NCBI GenBank assembly: GCA_900320345.1
Contig: ONRZ01000003.1
Coordinates: 1 to 54,240 of the forward strand
Reading direction: 5' to 3'
Origin: an uncultured Lachnospiraceae bacterium
Lineage (GTDB): Bacteria > Bacillota > Clostridia > Lachnospirales > Lachnospiraceae
DNA length: 54,240 nt
Shown: piece by piece, positions 1-8,982 of the stretch
Layout: the number at the start of each line of letters is the position of its first letter
Position numbering within the stretch: the first letter of the stretch is position 1
Position numbers and translations under genes: made by a program
Notes under the pieces: generated by a model
The model's database searches: none
What the model saw: the letters and a program-made list of their open reading frames with translations, nothing else
What the model was told of the DNA's origin: nothing

Positions 1-2234
1 GAAATACTTGAAATTCCAAGTCCCAGCAGCGAGAACAGTCCGCTCACGATCCCTTCTCCCAAGAGTTCCGTCACAAGCGTTCCCGCAAGACATCCTGCGA
101 GTGCCGGGATGAGCATGGGATACAGTTCCTGTAAGCGTATCGAAGTAAAGTCTATTCCCATCATTATCTTCTCGGCAAGTGCCGGCGCGTTCCTTGTATG
201 CCTTAATTCCATAAAGAGGAGCACCATAAGGACCGTGATCACGATACCTATCACAAAGATCATGCAAACCGACTTTCCGAGCCTTCCGGTGACACCGCCC
301 AGAGTCTGATCGAGAAAACTGTCCATACTCTCAATACTGTAACCTGCACCCAGCTTATCCCTAAGCCTTCCGGCCAGGGCTTCGCTGATGGTTCCTTTAG
401 TTATGTCAACCTGATATATGTACTTTTCAGCTTCAATCTCTGTAAAGTCACACATGGCCTTGGCTGTCCTGCCCCCGCTTGTTACATCCTGATAAATCCC
501 GCACAGCCGCATATCATATTCGCCGGTACCTGTATTGACTCTTACCGGGTCTCCGACCTGTTTTCCAAGCTCATCGGCCATAAGAGCCGACAGAGATATA
601 TCCTTATCTGTCAGGGGATATGATCCACTCAGGTACACGATCCCCCTTCCGGCTGCAGGACCCGAATCAATATGTACCCCCACAGCTTCGCCATCACTGT
701 TAAGTGCCTGCAGGCGGACTCTTCTTAACTTGTCAGCTTTCATAATATGTCCGTTTTTTATCTCACTATCCAGCTCTTTGTAAAGGCGGGCATTCCTCTC
801 TTCCAGGCCCTCTCCCTGGTCTGCTTCAATGAGGAGGCTGCAGACAGGACTTCCCATATAAGTGACAAAGTCCTTATTCTTCATGGTCTGCAATGACCGG
901 AAGGGTATCATTATAAGTACGGTAGTGATTAGCATGAGTGAAAATATGATCCCGTATCCATACCTTGCTTCATGTATTCCGATAAGAAGGTTTGAAGGAA
1001 GGCCCGATGCTTTTGCGAGGCTGCCTTGTACCCTCTTCTCCTTTCCAAAACCCCTGCCTGTAACCAGAAGATCAACTATCGTCCTGTGCTTGATCTCTGA
1101 CAGAACCCTCCTTGCACTTGTAAGTATGATAATATAAGTAAGCACGATGGAAACGATTGACAGAAGATATCCGGTCGTAGTTATCGGCTGCTTTCCGAAG
1201 TACCTGTTTATATGTCCCGTAAGGACCGGCGCTGTAAGCAGGGATACTATGAATCCTGTCACACAGGCTGCAGTCATCAGTATCCTTATCTTCGTAAGAT
1301 ACAGGTTCCGTATCCCCTTCTCGGGGATCCCTATCGACTTCATGGTGCCTATCTCGGTGATGTCGTCCTCAAGCTCGGCCATGATCACGTATTTAAGGCA
1401 CATAAGGGCGATCGTTATAAGCAGGGCACCTGCCAGAACGAATACCATGGCAGTAAGTATGTCGGTAAGTGCACTCAACAGAAACATTATGGTATAGGTG
1501 ATCGCCTGTCCGTTCCGGGGAAGAGCCGGACTGTACTGTTCATACGCTGTCTGATAGGATGCGGCGAGCGAGCTGTCCGTAAAATATGCTTCGATAAGAT
1601 ACTCCGTCTCACCTACCCTGCCAAGCATCCGGGTAAAGTCATCATCGCTTATCAGAAACCTTGTTGATGAGCACATCGTTGAATTCATCATCGCATCATG
1701 CACTGTCGCTGATACCCTGAACTTATAAGTATCTCCGTCTGAATCTATCGTTATCACATCACCGTCCGATATATCGTACATATCAAGAATGATGACCGGA
1801 ACCCCGATCTCTCCCTGTGAAACGTCTGCATGGCAGCGTTCATCGTCAAGAAGGACATCATATCCGTCGTTCTGCCTTACAAGACTTATATCAAGCCTGC
1901 AGTCAGCCAGGGTGTAAGTACCCGCCTTGCCCGAAACACTAATATCCTCACCGTGCACATCTATCATGGGTACTATCTGAGAATGAGTAAGCCCTTGAAA
2001 GCCTTTATTAAACTCTTCTATATCATCTGTATCCGGCTTCCCCATATGCATCTGCAGAAAGTGGGGCGGCCGGGCTGCTTCATACATGGAACTTATAGAG
2101 GTAAACAGCTGAGTGAGCATGAGGACGACCAGGGATGATATAAGAACGGACATAAACATGAAAGCATACAGGATCGTATTCTTCCATCCCTTCTTCGCAA
2201 AGTCGTTTTTAAGCATCTTCATATGCATGTTCAT
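1..2234 (-). CDS. ABC transporter permease, FtsX/MacB-like, 3' end outside window
   Basis: About 744 codons are visible, read by direct translation of the minus strand. An N-terminal membrane helix (roughly residues 17-45) precedes a soluble extracellular domain (46-235). Three helices follow around 240-380, including the FtsX-type stretch EDDITEIGTMKSIGIPEKGI. A second copy of the layout comes next: a helix near 430, a soluble domain, and helices from about 640 to the edge. This is the usual architecture of large two-module FtsX permeases that move lipids, peptides or drugs with a separate ATPase. The start at 2234 has GAGAGG upstream. It lies 34 bp after tetR on the same strand, so it is probably co-transcribed. 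The ATPase partner is not in the window and may lie beyond the left edge. Substrate unknown. Confidence 0.85.
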   Translation of the reverse strand, partial: MNMHMKMLKNDFAKKGWKNTILYAFMFMSVLISSLVVLMLTQLFTSISSMYEAARPPHFLQMHMGKPDTDDIEEFNKGFQGLTHSQIVPMIDVHGEDISVSGKAGTYTLADCRLDISLVRQNDGYDVLLDDERCHADVSQGEIGVPVIILDMYDISDGDVITIDSDGDTYKFRVSATVHDAMMNSTMCSSTRFLISDDDFTRMLGRVGETEYLIEAYFTDSSLAASYQTAYEQYSPALPRNGQAITYTIMFLLSALTDILTAMVFVLAGALLITIALMCLKYVIMAELEDDITEIGTMKSIGIPEKGIRNLYLTKIRILMTAACVTGFIVSLLTAPVLTGHINRYFGKQPITTTGYLLSIVSIVLTYIIILTSARRVLSEIKHRTIVDLLVTGRGFGKEKRVQGSLAKASGLPSNLLIGIHEARYGYGIIFSLMLITTVLIMIPFRSLQTMKNKDFVTYMGSPVCSLLIEADQGEGLEERNARLYKELDSEIKNGHIMKADKLRRVRLQALNSDGEAVGVHIDSGPAAGRGIVYLSGSYPLTDKDISLSALMADELGKQVGDPVRVNTGTGEYDMRLCGIYQDVTSGGRTAKAMCDFTEIEAEKYIYQVDITKGTISEALAGRLRDKLGAGYSIESMDSFLDQTLGGVTGRLGKSVCMIFVIGIVITVLMVLLFMELRHTRNAPALAEKIMMGIDFTSIRLQELYPMLIPALAGCLAGTLVTELLGEGIVSGLFSLLGLGISSI

Positions 2235-2268
2235 ACAACTAACCTCTCTGTTATCCGGCAAAGCATAC

Positions 2269-2886
2269 TCATTTAAACAGCTGCCTTACAAAGTCAAAAG
2301 AACCCTTCCCGGCACCGAGCATCCTCTCGATAATGGCGATAAAACCGTCTATCCTCTCCTGCTGCATATCGGCTTCTAAAAAATCAGCGCCGTCGAAAGC
2401 GACAAGGACATAGACCATTATCATTTCAACAGTCTGCTCGGGATATTTACAGTCAAAGAGCCCCTCATCCACTCCTTCACGCACGAGGTCCGCAAGGATA
2501 GGCCCCGCTTCCCGGATCACCATGGCGCGTGATTTTTCATGCATGAGCACGTTCCTTGGCTGGTGCATGATCTCGATAAGGTCTTCGCCGCCTATACTGT
2601 TGGCATTAAGGGACAGCATCACCTTAAGGAGCCTCTCGTATACCGGTGCATCCGTGGCCGCACAGTCCCTTGCCGTGGCTATGAGGCGCCTGCCCATTCG
2701 CTCGATCATAGCATCAAGTATCTCCTCCTTTGATGCGAAGTGATAATACAGGGTTCCCTTAGCGATGCCCACCTTCTTCATGATGTCTGTCGTGGTCGTC
2801 TCTTCGTAGCCCTTGGTCGAAAAAAGCTCCGCCGCGGCATCCATTATTTCCTCTCTTCTTTCTTCAGCACTCTTCGATTCTGCCAT
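2269..2886 (-). CDS. TetR/AcrR family transcriptional regulator
   Basis: A 205-residue protein. The N-terminal helix-turn-helix (residues about 8-55) carries the family pattern AAELFSTKGYEETTTTDI then GIAKGTLYYHFASKEE. The rest is an all-helical ligand-binding domain with no assignable effector. I chose the ATG at 2886 over a longer frame because AAAGGAGAG sits directly before it. The gene overlaps the end of the upstream MFS gene by 23 bp, so the two are translationally linked. A 17-bp palindrome just downstream of the operon promoter (4253-4269) is the obvious target. By family precedent it would repress its own operon and release when a toxic compound binds. Ligand unknown. Confidence 0.92.
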   Translation of the reverse strand: MAESKSAEERREEIMDAAAELFSTKGYEETTTTDIMKKVGIAKGTLYYHFASKEEILDAMIERMGRRLIATARDCAATDAPVYERLLKVMLSLNANSIGGEDLIEIMHQPRNVLMHEKSRAMVIREAGPILADLVREGVDEGLFDCKYPEQTVEMIMVYVLVAFDGADFLEADMQQERIDGFIAIIERMLGAGKGSFDFVRQLFK

Positions 2887-4174
2887 AATTCTCTCCTTTT
2901 GAAACAGGGTAATATACAACTCCGGTGGTTTCCAACTTCCTTATATCCTTATTAAAATAAATAAATACAGAAATAACCGCCATTATAAGCCCCGATGCCA
3001 TTATCGTGATCCCGGCTCCCCGGCCCACACCCTGTCCGGTCCATCCGGCCACAGCATCAGCCAGCACACCGAAGAGCCCATATGCGACAACGTATCCAAG
3101 CTGGGATATGAAGCCGATCACTCCCCATGCCCTGCCCTGAAGTTCGTCAGGTATATTGGTACGGGTCAGATAGTCAAGACAGGAATTCGCATAGGGAAGC
3201 ATGAAGAAAAATGCAAATCCCGCAGCAGTTATCATCGGAATGTATTCACGCATCCCGAAGAAGATCATTGCTAACCCGCAGCCGCATAATGATGCGGACA
3301 GAAGCCTGACATATCCGTCCTTTATCCCGCGGATCCCGAGCAATACGCCGGATACAAGCATTCCCGATGCACACACGGTTTCCGTGATCCCGAGTGTCTT
3401 GCTGTCTGAAAAGTCAAGGATCATGGGTTCGGATAATATCTGTATCGCACCCATAAAGAGCGTTACGCCTGACGTCATCAGCACAAGGAGCAGTATTCCC
3501 CTGTTACCGGTAACGGTGGTCCAGCCTTCCTTAAGGTCGGTCATGAAGGATGCTGTATGCTCTTCCTTCTTAGTCTCAAGATGACTCCTTACTATAAGGG
3601 TAGCGATCACTGTCAGGAAGAAGGTGCATATATCGATCACAAGGAGCAGGCTAATATCGGAGACAGCCAGTAAGAGTCCCGCAATAAGGGGAGAGATGAG
3701 ATATCTTGCACTCCCCGCAAGTCCCACTATCCCGCTGGCCTTGGTGTATTCTTCCTTATCAAGAATATCCGTGATCGTGGCCCTGTATGCAGGCTCAAGC
3801 AAGGCTGAGAATATTGAGCTTACGGTCACTCCGATACATATCTGAGTAAGGGACGCTCCACCCCTTAGCATGCAGATGAGGATATAGATGATGCCTATTG
3901 CCGAGCAGCCGTCCCCGATGATCATTAGAAGCCGTCTGTCCATCCTGTCGGCAAGCACTCCTGCCGGAACGCTCAGTAAAAGAGTAGGCAGAAATGCAAG
4001 CAGGGCAACAAGAGCCGTAGCCGATGCAGACCCTGTCATCCTGAATACATATACACTGAGTCCGAAGCTTGTAAGTCCCCCACCTATTGATGATATAAGC
4101 TCACCACTCCACAAAAGCATAAACTTTCCGAAATTGCTCTTCTTGGCTTTATTATCCGTTACATTGTTTTCCAT
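2864..4174 (-). CDS. MFS transporter, drug/siderophore-exporter type
   Basis: A 436-residue integral membrane protein with about 12 hydrophobic segments. The loop between helices 2 and 3 has the MFS signature in the form GVLADRMDRRLLM, and the central cytoplasmic loop is charged (SHLETKKEE). Length and layout match single-component MFS exporters of the EntS/MefA-like kind; the substrate cannot be read from sequence. It is the first gene of an operon with tetR and an FtsX-type permease, which suggests inducible efflux. The ATG at 4174 follows GAGGAAC. The promoter at 4280-4308 and the palindromic operator at 4253-4269 lie upstream. Confidence 0.9.
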   Translation of the reverse strand: MENNVTDNKAKKSNFGKFMLLWSGELISSIGGGLTSFGLSVYVFRMTGSASATALVALLAFLPTLLLSVPAGVLADRMDRRLLMIIGDGCSAIGIIYILICMLRGGASLTQICIGVTVSSIFSALLEPAYRATITDILDKEEYTKASGIVGLAGSARYLISPLIAGLLLAVSDISLLLVIDICTFFLTVIATLIVRSHLETKKEEHTASFMTDLKEGWTTVTGNRGILLLVLMTSGVTLFMGAIQILSEPMILDFSDSKTLGITETVCASGMLVSGVLLGIRGIKDGYVRLLSASLCGCGLAMIFFGMREYIPMITAAGFAFFFMLPYANSCLDYLTRTNIPDELQGRAWGVIGFISQLGYVVAYGLFGVLADAVAGWTGQGVGRGAGITIMASGLIMAVISVFIYFNKDIRKLETTGVVYYPVSKGENYGRIEEC

Positions 4175-4252
4175 TATTGTTCCTCTTCCTCTCTTCGGCC
4201 CTTTTCATTGGGCATACCATATCTGACTGATCATATATGTTTTATCTTCTCG

Positions 4253-4269
4253 ACCGACCGTCGGTCGGT
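4253..4269. promoter_or_regulatory. TetR-type palindromic operator
   Basis: ACCGACCG-T-CGGTCGGT is a perfect 17-bp inverted repeat with one central base. It begins a few bases downstream of the predicted start of the MFS-tetR-permease transcript, where a bound repressor would block initiation or clearance. Sequence and placement are typical of TetR/AcrR sites; assignment to the TetR at 2269-2886 is inferred from adjacency. Confidence 0.85.
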
Positions 4270-4279
4270 TTATGGTTAA

Positions 4280-4308
4280 AGAATACTCCCCTTCATTAAA
4301 AATGTCAA
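4280..4308 (-). promoter_or_regulatory. Sigma-A promoter of the MFS-tetR-permease operon
   Basis: On the minus strand TTGACA (4308-4303) is followed after exactly 17 bp by TATTCT (4285-4280). The expected start point is near 4273, just upstream of the palindromic operator. Confidence 0.75.
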
Positions 4309-4411
4309 CCAATAATTATCCTTTGGCAAACAGATACGTCACACGAACGAATCCTATTCAAAAATTGCATATTCCGCTATAGGAGTATATAACATAATTA
4401 TCTCCCATTGA

Positions 4412-4849
4412 TCACTGACACAATTTGGCAACTACCTCTGATATGATCTTTCCGTCTGCCTTTCCTTTAAGTTCCGGCATAACAGTCTTCATGATCACTC
4501 CCTTATTCTTCGAAGAAATAACTTCGGCAAACTTTTCCTTAAGAAGGTTTTCTACTTCATCCGCACTAAGCATCTTTGGCGCATACTCCTCAAAAACTGC
4601 CAGACGGGCCTTGTACTCTTCCAAAAGCTCCGTACGCTCGGCCGGGCAGGTTTCTATCTGCTCTTTTACGCTCTTTACTTCCTTAAGGATAGCCTGATCC
4701 ACCATTTCCTCAGGTACATTATCACGGCATCCATTGTCTATACCAAGCTTCTTTGCTGCCGAGTACAGTACGGATATGGACTCCTTCCTTGCTTTGTCAT
4801 GGGCCTTCATGGCTTCCATCATGTCTTTTTGTAGTTTTGCTAACTGCAT
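4412..4849 (-). CDS. GatB/YqeY domain-containing protein
   Basis: A 145-residue soluble helical protein matching the YqeY family over its length: N-terminal QLAKLQKDMMEAMKAHDKAR, central LEEYKARLAVFEEYAPKMLS, and C-terminal MKTVMPELKGKADGKIISEV. The family resembles the tail domain of the amidotransferase subunit GatB and has been linked to tRNA-dependent amidation; its exact role is unsettled. The ATG at 4849 follows AAAGGAGGAAACGAGG. It is a single gene on the minus strand, 237 bp downstream of the MFS promoter region. Nothing abnormal is visible. Confidence 0.9.
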   Translation of the reverse strand: MQLAKLQKDMMEAMKAHDKARKESISVLYSAAKKLGIDNGCRDNVPEEMVDQAILKEVKSVKEQIETCPAERTELLEEYKARLAVFEEYAPKMLSADEVENLLKEKFAEVISSKNKGVIMKTVMPELKGKADGKIISEVVAKLCQ

Positions 4850-4983
4850 CCTCGTTTCCTCCTTTAATTCTTTACATTATCATTAAAATCATATCTCATA
4901 CTCGTTATAATCTGCCTCTTTGTAATGCCCAGGCTTACCGACAGCAGCCCTTCCAACATTTCCTGTAAAAACGGCTGTCGTTT

Positions 4984-5112
4984 CTATCCAATCATCTCTT
5001 TATCTGCAAGGATATGTCCCAGTCTCGTATACGCCCATGAATTCGAGCCGTAAAAGATAACGATCTGATTGCCGGAATACTGATCGAGATTATCCGCTAA
5101 TTGTCCCTTCCC
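4984..5112 (-). pseudogene. Decayed C-terminal end of a cyclophilin-like fold protein
   Basis: This stretch lies within a 318-bp gap between the YqeY and MATE genes. The minus strand has an open frame encoding DNLDQYSGNQIVIFYGSNSW followed by AYTRLGHILADKEMIG and a stop. An in-frame TGA at 5113-5115 closes it upstream and no start is available. The sequence resembles the last strands of small bacterial cyclophilin-like (cyclophil_like2) proteins, where a run like GNQ-hydrophobic-FYG-NSWAYT is typical. I read it as the surviving tail of a lost gene. Apart from a weak inverted repeat (CGACAGC/GCTGTCG near 4936-4982), nothing else is seen in the gap. Confidence 0.5.
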
Positions 5113-5167
5113 TCATCTGAGCAAACGTCTCATAACCCCATCTAAAAAAGATAGCATATCATTATCG

Positions 5168-6985
5168 TCACATCAATTGTTTTAAGGGTTCAAGTATCTG
5201 AAACCGAAGAATCACATTGTTGTTCTCCAACGAATGCACATATCTGATATTTTCTGTCAGACTCCCGATCATTTTCAGCCCGATATGTATATTGCCATCA
5301 TCACGGAAATCGTCTATCTGGTGCTCAATATACCGTTCGACATCAAACATAGGGCAGTTATCATGCAGGCTCATGACCAGTTCATTCTCTGATATGACAA
5401 GCCGAAAGACTATACATGGGTTCCTTTTACACTTAGGGAAACCGAAATGGATTATATTTAATGCCAGTTCTTCAAAACAGAGCGCCGCATTCATTCCGGT
5501 TTTTCTGTCGATCTTGTGTCCTCTGCAAAAGAGATGTATCTGCTCAGAGACAAGAGAAACATCTTCGGTGTCTCTTATCTCAAGGGAGATGACATCGCCT
5601 GGGTGAAAGTAAAATGTATGTGGCAAAGCCAAATAGTCATTGGGGCTTGGGAAGATCTTTTTTGTCAACACTACATAATACAGCCATACTGTCAGCATGA
5701 GCAGCAGTATGCGCAGTACATCTGATGCCAGCACACCAAATGAGCCAAACAGTTCACCGAGTGCAAATGCGCAGACTATAGTATAGGCTATCGATGAGAG
5801 AAAGGTCATGATCTGCATATTTCGTATCTTTACTATTGAATTGAGATAGGATATTCTTGACCGGATAAGTCCATTGAATGGTGCAAAAATGCCGGTCATT
5901 GCAGATGCGAACACGACCATTTCAAACAATTCTCCCCTGTCAGATAAATACAGCATTGCGATAGGTCTTGAGAGAAAAACCAACCCCAGACCGGTTAGTC
6001 CGAGAAATAACGCACAGTATTTATGCACACTTCTGCCCATTGCCAGCATGGCCTCGCTGTTCATTTCGCCATAGTATACGCCTGCCTGTATAGCCGTGGC
6101 GTTTGCAAGCCCTGATGCAAAGATCTCGGTAAAGTTAACGAGATCCTTCTGAATGGAAAAAGCGGACATTGCAATGGTCCCGCCAAACAGAAGAATGATC
6201 CTGTTCACGATGACAGGCGATATAAAATTGCTGAATGACCGTAAAGCTTTTTCCGTACCAAGGGAGAGCACACTAAATATTTCTTTCGGGTTTGTACTGA
6301 ATTTCGTAAAAGAAAGCATCCTGTTCTTGTCCCTGAAATGAAACAGCAAGTAGACAAGCTGCAGATAATACGCAGCAGAAGTGGCAACGCCGATACCAAA
6401 AACGCCGAGATGGAGCTTCACAGCCACATAGTCAAGGACTACATCGCCCACAAAGTATACAAGAGCCGATTTTCTTACCCTTTCCTTCGCGCTGTCGAGC
6501 TGGCATGCTACAGAAAGCATCATGGCAATTATCGTTGGAGGAATCCCGATCGCCAGGCCTCGAAGATAATCCGCCACATCTTTGATCAAGGCCGCGCCTT
6601 TTCCGGAAGCGCCCATAAGAACAGCCATTGGTTTTGCTCCGAGAAAGACTGCAATTCCGAATATCAGAGAAACAACGATGGAAACATAAAAAACCGCACT
6701 GAATATTCTGTTGGAGTTTTTTATATCCCCTTTGCCCAGTTCATGGGTGCACCTGCTCTGCATTCCCACAGCAAGCAGACCGCTTACGATACCTATAAAT
6801 GAATATATCGATTTCGCAATTCCCACCGATGCTATTGAATCAGTATCGAAAAAATTGCTGACAAACAGTCCATCTATAATACCGGAGCCGCGATTTGTAA
6901 ACTCTATAAATGTGAAGGTCAAAAACAGTGACAGAAAACTCTGATCCACCATTGACCTGCGATTCGTTTTCAATGTCTTTTTCAA
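5168..6985 (-). CDS. MATE-family transporter fused to an RsbW-like ATPase domain
   Basis: 605 residues in two parts. Residues about 15-455 are a MATE-type exporter with about 12 membrane helices, including FTNRGSGIIDGLFVSNFF, GMQSRCTHELGKGD and a second-half equivalent. Residues about 470-600 form a soluble domain of the HATPase_c_2 (RsbW/SpoIIAB anti-sigma kinase) kind. It has an N-box-like FEELALNIIHFGF, a G1-like HDNCPMFDVERY and a G2-like GLKMIGSLTENIRY. The usual DxG of the G1 box is altered to DNC, so ATP binding is uncertain. The frame opens at a TTG (6985); an ATG at 6952 is the alternative, but homologues tend to keep the KNRRSMVDxSF segment, which favours the upstream start. Substrate unknown. 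Confidence 0.82.
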   Translation of the reverse strand: MKKTLKTNRRSMVDQSFLSLFLTFTFIEFTNRGSGIIDGLFVSNFFDTDSIASVGIAKSIYSFIGIVSGLLAVGMQSRCTHELGKGDIKNSNRIFSAVFYVSIVVSLIFGIAVFLGAKPMAVLMGASGKGAALIKDVADYLRGLAIGIPPTIIAMMLSVACQLDSAKERVRKSALVYFVGDVVLDYVAVKLHLGVFGIGVATSAAYYLQLVYLLFHFRDKNRMLSFTKFSTNPKEIFSVLSLGTEKALRSFSNFISPVIVNRIILLFGGTIAMSAFSIQKDLVNFTEIFASGLANATAIQAGVYYGEMNSEAMLAMGRSVHKYCALFLGLTGLGLVFLSRPIAMLYLSDRGELFEMVVFASAMTGIFAPFNGLIRSRISYLNSIVKIRNMQIMTFLSSIAYTIVCAFALGELFGSFGVLASDVLRILLLMLTVWLYYVVLTKKIFPSPNDYLALPHTFYFHPGDVISLEIRDTEDVSLVSEQIHLFCRGHKIDRKTGMNAALCFEELALNIIHFGFPKCKRNPCIVFRLVISENELVMSLHDNCPMFDVERYIEHQIDDFRDDGNIHIGLKMIGSLTENIRYVHSLENNNVILRFQILEPLKQLM

Positions 6986-7097
6986 TTTGCAAACCCACTA
7001 TACCTAAAAGCTAAATTTTCCGAAGTATTGACATATCAAATACTATGTTCTTAATCACTTGTAAGTTCCTTCCCTATTTTGACACTGCCAAAAACCC

Positions 7098-8171
7098 TCA
7101 TTCATATAAATGCTTAAGTATGGCATCTGCTGTAGGCGGACACCCCATCACACAGGATCTTGCATCCTTGCAGCACCTGCCAATACCGATTCCATCCGGG
7201 GATTTTCCCTGATATCCCTGACCGATGAATATCTTATCTTTGATATGTATTCTTTCTTTATCCGCCCGGTACAATGCCCTTACCAAAGATGCAAAACAAG
7301 CAGAACATGCAGCATCAGCATTGACATTTTTAGTGAGTTTCCTTACCAGGCCGGATGCGTGTGAATAATCATGAGATGCTTCCGGTTCATTAAGTTTATA
7401 TATATCATCGGGATTTACATCTGAAGATCCTGCGCCCCAGGCTTCAGCGAGCCTTATGTATGGAACATCATCTGTTTTAAGTCCCATTAGCTGACATCCG
7501 TAAGCATCCATTTGTACCGGATCCGTTCCAAGCATCATTCTGTTTGTCTGAACCGGATTGCCGCCTTCTTCGAAATACAGATCACCGCATATACTGTCAA
7601 CTATAACAAGATCCGGTTTCAATACTGAAGCAAGTGCAGCTATCGGCTTGGTAAGACCGTCCATGTGGAACCGCCGCTTCTCATGATCCGGCAGACACCC
7701 TTTCAGATTCTTAAGAGCGCAAGTCATAAGTGTCTGACAATGTCCTTTGAGTACAGGCAGATCAATGAGGAAATCAGCGTCTATTGCCCTGCAGGCTATT
7801 TCCATTGGACGAAAGGGTGTATCCACCTGTCTGGATTTATCTTTTTTCAGATCATAAAAAGGGATTCCGTATCTGTCGCTTATCTTATCATAACCGCAGA
7901 TTCTTACTGACCTTTCAGTTCTTTCACCTACCCACGAACTCTCTATGATAGAAATATCATTAAAACCGTTATCCTTAAGGTATTCTATGCAGCCTGAAAG
8001 AACCCCGGGATGCGTGGTTGCTCCATTTTCTGCCACATCCGCATGAACAAGATTTGGCTTTAATGCAATCTTAGCTCCGGCCGGGATGATATTTGCAATT
8101 TCTGCTGCGGTCATTAATTTTCTTGTCATTTCATGAGCGTCAGCTCCGTAGATTTCATATATCTTTGACAT
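7098..8171 (-). CDS. DUF362 domain-containing protein
   Basis: A 357-residue soluble protein from the ATG at 8171 (GGGGGC upstream). It has the DUF362 core: KIALKPNLVHADVAENGATT, a central VLKGHCQTLMTCALKNLKG, and MMLGTDPVQMDAYGCQLMG. The C-terminal third is cysteine-rich (ACSACFASL, GRCCKDARSCVMGCPP) and resembles a ferredoxin-like cluster site, though the spacing is not a classic 4Fe-4S motif. DUF362 proteins are often annotated as iron-sulfur proteins; no reaction is firmly established. It stands alone, 112 bp upstream of the MATE gene and downstream of a terminator at 8233-8267. Confidence 0.85.
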   Translation of the reverse strand: MSKIYEIYGADAHEMTRKLMTAAEIANIIPAGAKIALKPNLVHADVAENGATTHPGVLSGCIEYLKDNGFNDISIIESSWVGERTERSVRICGYDKISDRYGIPFYDLKKDKSRQVDTPFRPMEIACRAIDADFLIDLPVLKGHCQTLMTCALKNLKGCLPDHEKRRFHMDGLTKPIAALASVLKPDLVIVDSICGDLYFEEGGNPVQTNRMMLGTDPVQMDAYGCQLMGLKTDDVPYIRLAEAWGAGSSDVNPDDIYKLNEPEASHDYSHASGLVRKLTKNVNADAACSACFASLVRALYRADKERIHIKDKIFIGQGYQGKSPDGIGIGRCCKDARSCVMGCPPTADAILKHLYE

Positions 8172-8232
8172 ATTGCCCCCAGTTCTTATATTTTGCACTT
8201 AATATACAGATATTTTAACATGTGTTGGCATA

Positions 8233-8267
8233 CAAAAACAGACCGTTCCTTCACGAAATACGGCCTG
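8233..8267 (-). terminator. Intrinsic terminator after the zinc-locus operon
   Basis: On the minus strand CAGGCCGT pairs with ACGGTCTG (one G-T wobble) around a loop of about 13 bases, followed by a GTTTTTG tract. It lies about 120 bp past the original stop of the frameshifted lipoprotein gene, and its 3' arm and T tract closely match a second hairpin at 18403-18453. Confidence 0.7.
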
Positions 8268-8386
8268 CTTTACACTTATTAAATTTTCTGGTTATTATTC
8301 TACGGCCATATGCCGGATGGAGAATTCGTGGAAGATTGACTAAAACACATTGATGACTTTGGCATGTTTTCGCTGATGACCTTGTA

Positions 8387-8461
8387 TCAGTCAAGCCGGG
8401 CATTCCTTAGTGTACAGTATATATTCTCACCCTCTTTATATGTATCAAACACACCTGTCAC
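8387..8461 (-). pseudogene. Out-of-frame C-terminal tail of the zinc-locus lipoprotein
   Basis: Immediately after the stop of the lipoprotein at 8458-8982, the next minus-strand frame reads VTGVFDTYKEGENIYCTL then RNARLD and a stop at 8387-8389. This looks like the natural end of that protein: an extracellular beta-strand segment with the repeated-Tyr/Cys style of the preceding part. The likely cause is a small deletion that joined the frames at about 8460. That a short segment between DYRYP and VTGVF is missing is my inference from remembered homologues. Confidence 0.6.
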
Positions 8462-8982
8462 GGATACCTGTAGTCGTCTGTCGGTTCAAACTCTATACCT
8501 TGCGCACAGCATGCGGTAGCATCCTGTATGATGCAGGCATGATAGTATTTGTCGGTGCTCTCATCGTGGTATCCGGCATACATTCCCTTCATTTTTACGG
8601 TTTTACCTATATAATTCTCAGGATAATACATCATGTTGTAGACCTCGGAGTATACCATAGTGCTTGATAGCACAGTCAGATCCACATCTACCCCGTCCGT
8701 ACCGTCCTGCATGCCGGTATTTTCATTCTCCGTACCGTCCTGCTCGTCAGCAGCTTCATTACCTGTATCGGCCTGCTCATCATTGATCTTATCTACCGCA
8801 ATTACTGCATTAACCGATTCATTTGTATTACTCTGTGCTGCCATACCCTGCTCAAGTACACTTTGCACATTTGTCTGCGTATTCATGTCTCTTGCATTTG
8901 TATTACCGTTCTTTCCACAGCTCGTTATCATAACGATGGCAATTGCGGTGAGTAAGATGCTTATCATCTTCTTCATTTTCAT
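8458..8982 (-). CDS. Lipoprotein of the Zn/Mn locus, frameshifted near its C terminus
   Basis: A 174-residue product. The start (ATG 8982, with GGGAGG upstream) overlaps the permease stop by ATGA, so translation is coupled. The signal peptide ends in a lipobox-like ITSC at residues about 19-22. An acidic, Asn/Thr-rich linker follows (to about residue 95), then a compact domain with MVYSEVYNMMYYPENYIGKT and ATACCAQGIEFE. Similar lipoproteins sit in metal-ABC loci of other Clostridia as far as I recall; function unknown. The reading frame ends after DYRYP, but the plausible rest of the protein continues in another frame to 8387, so the gene is probably a recent pseudogene or encodes a shortened protein. 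Confidence 0.75.
   Translation of the reverse strand: MKMKKMISILLTAIAIVMITSCGKNGNTNARDMNTQTNVQSVLEQGMAAQSNTNESVNAVIAVDKINDEQADTGNEAADEQDGTENENTGMQDGTDGVDVDLTVLSSTMVYSEVYNMMYYPENYIGKTVKMKGMYAGYHDESTDKYYHACIIQDATACCAQGIEFEPTDDYRYP

Noticed and set aside
1212..1667. Plus-strand frame of 151 codons
   Set aside because: It lies opposite the clear ABC permease frame and has no coherent domain.
4936..4982. Terminator at the inverted repeat CGACAGC/GCTGTCG
   Set aside because: The loop is about 33 bases and no T tract follows in the direction needed.
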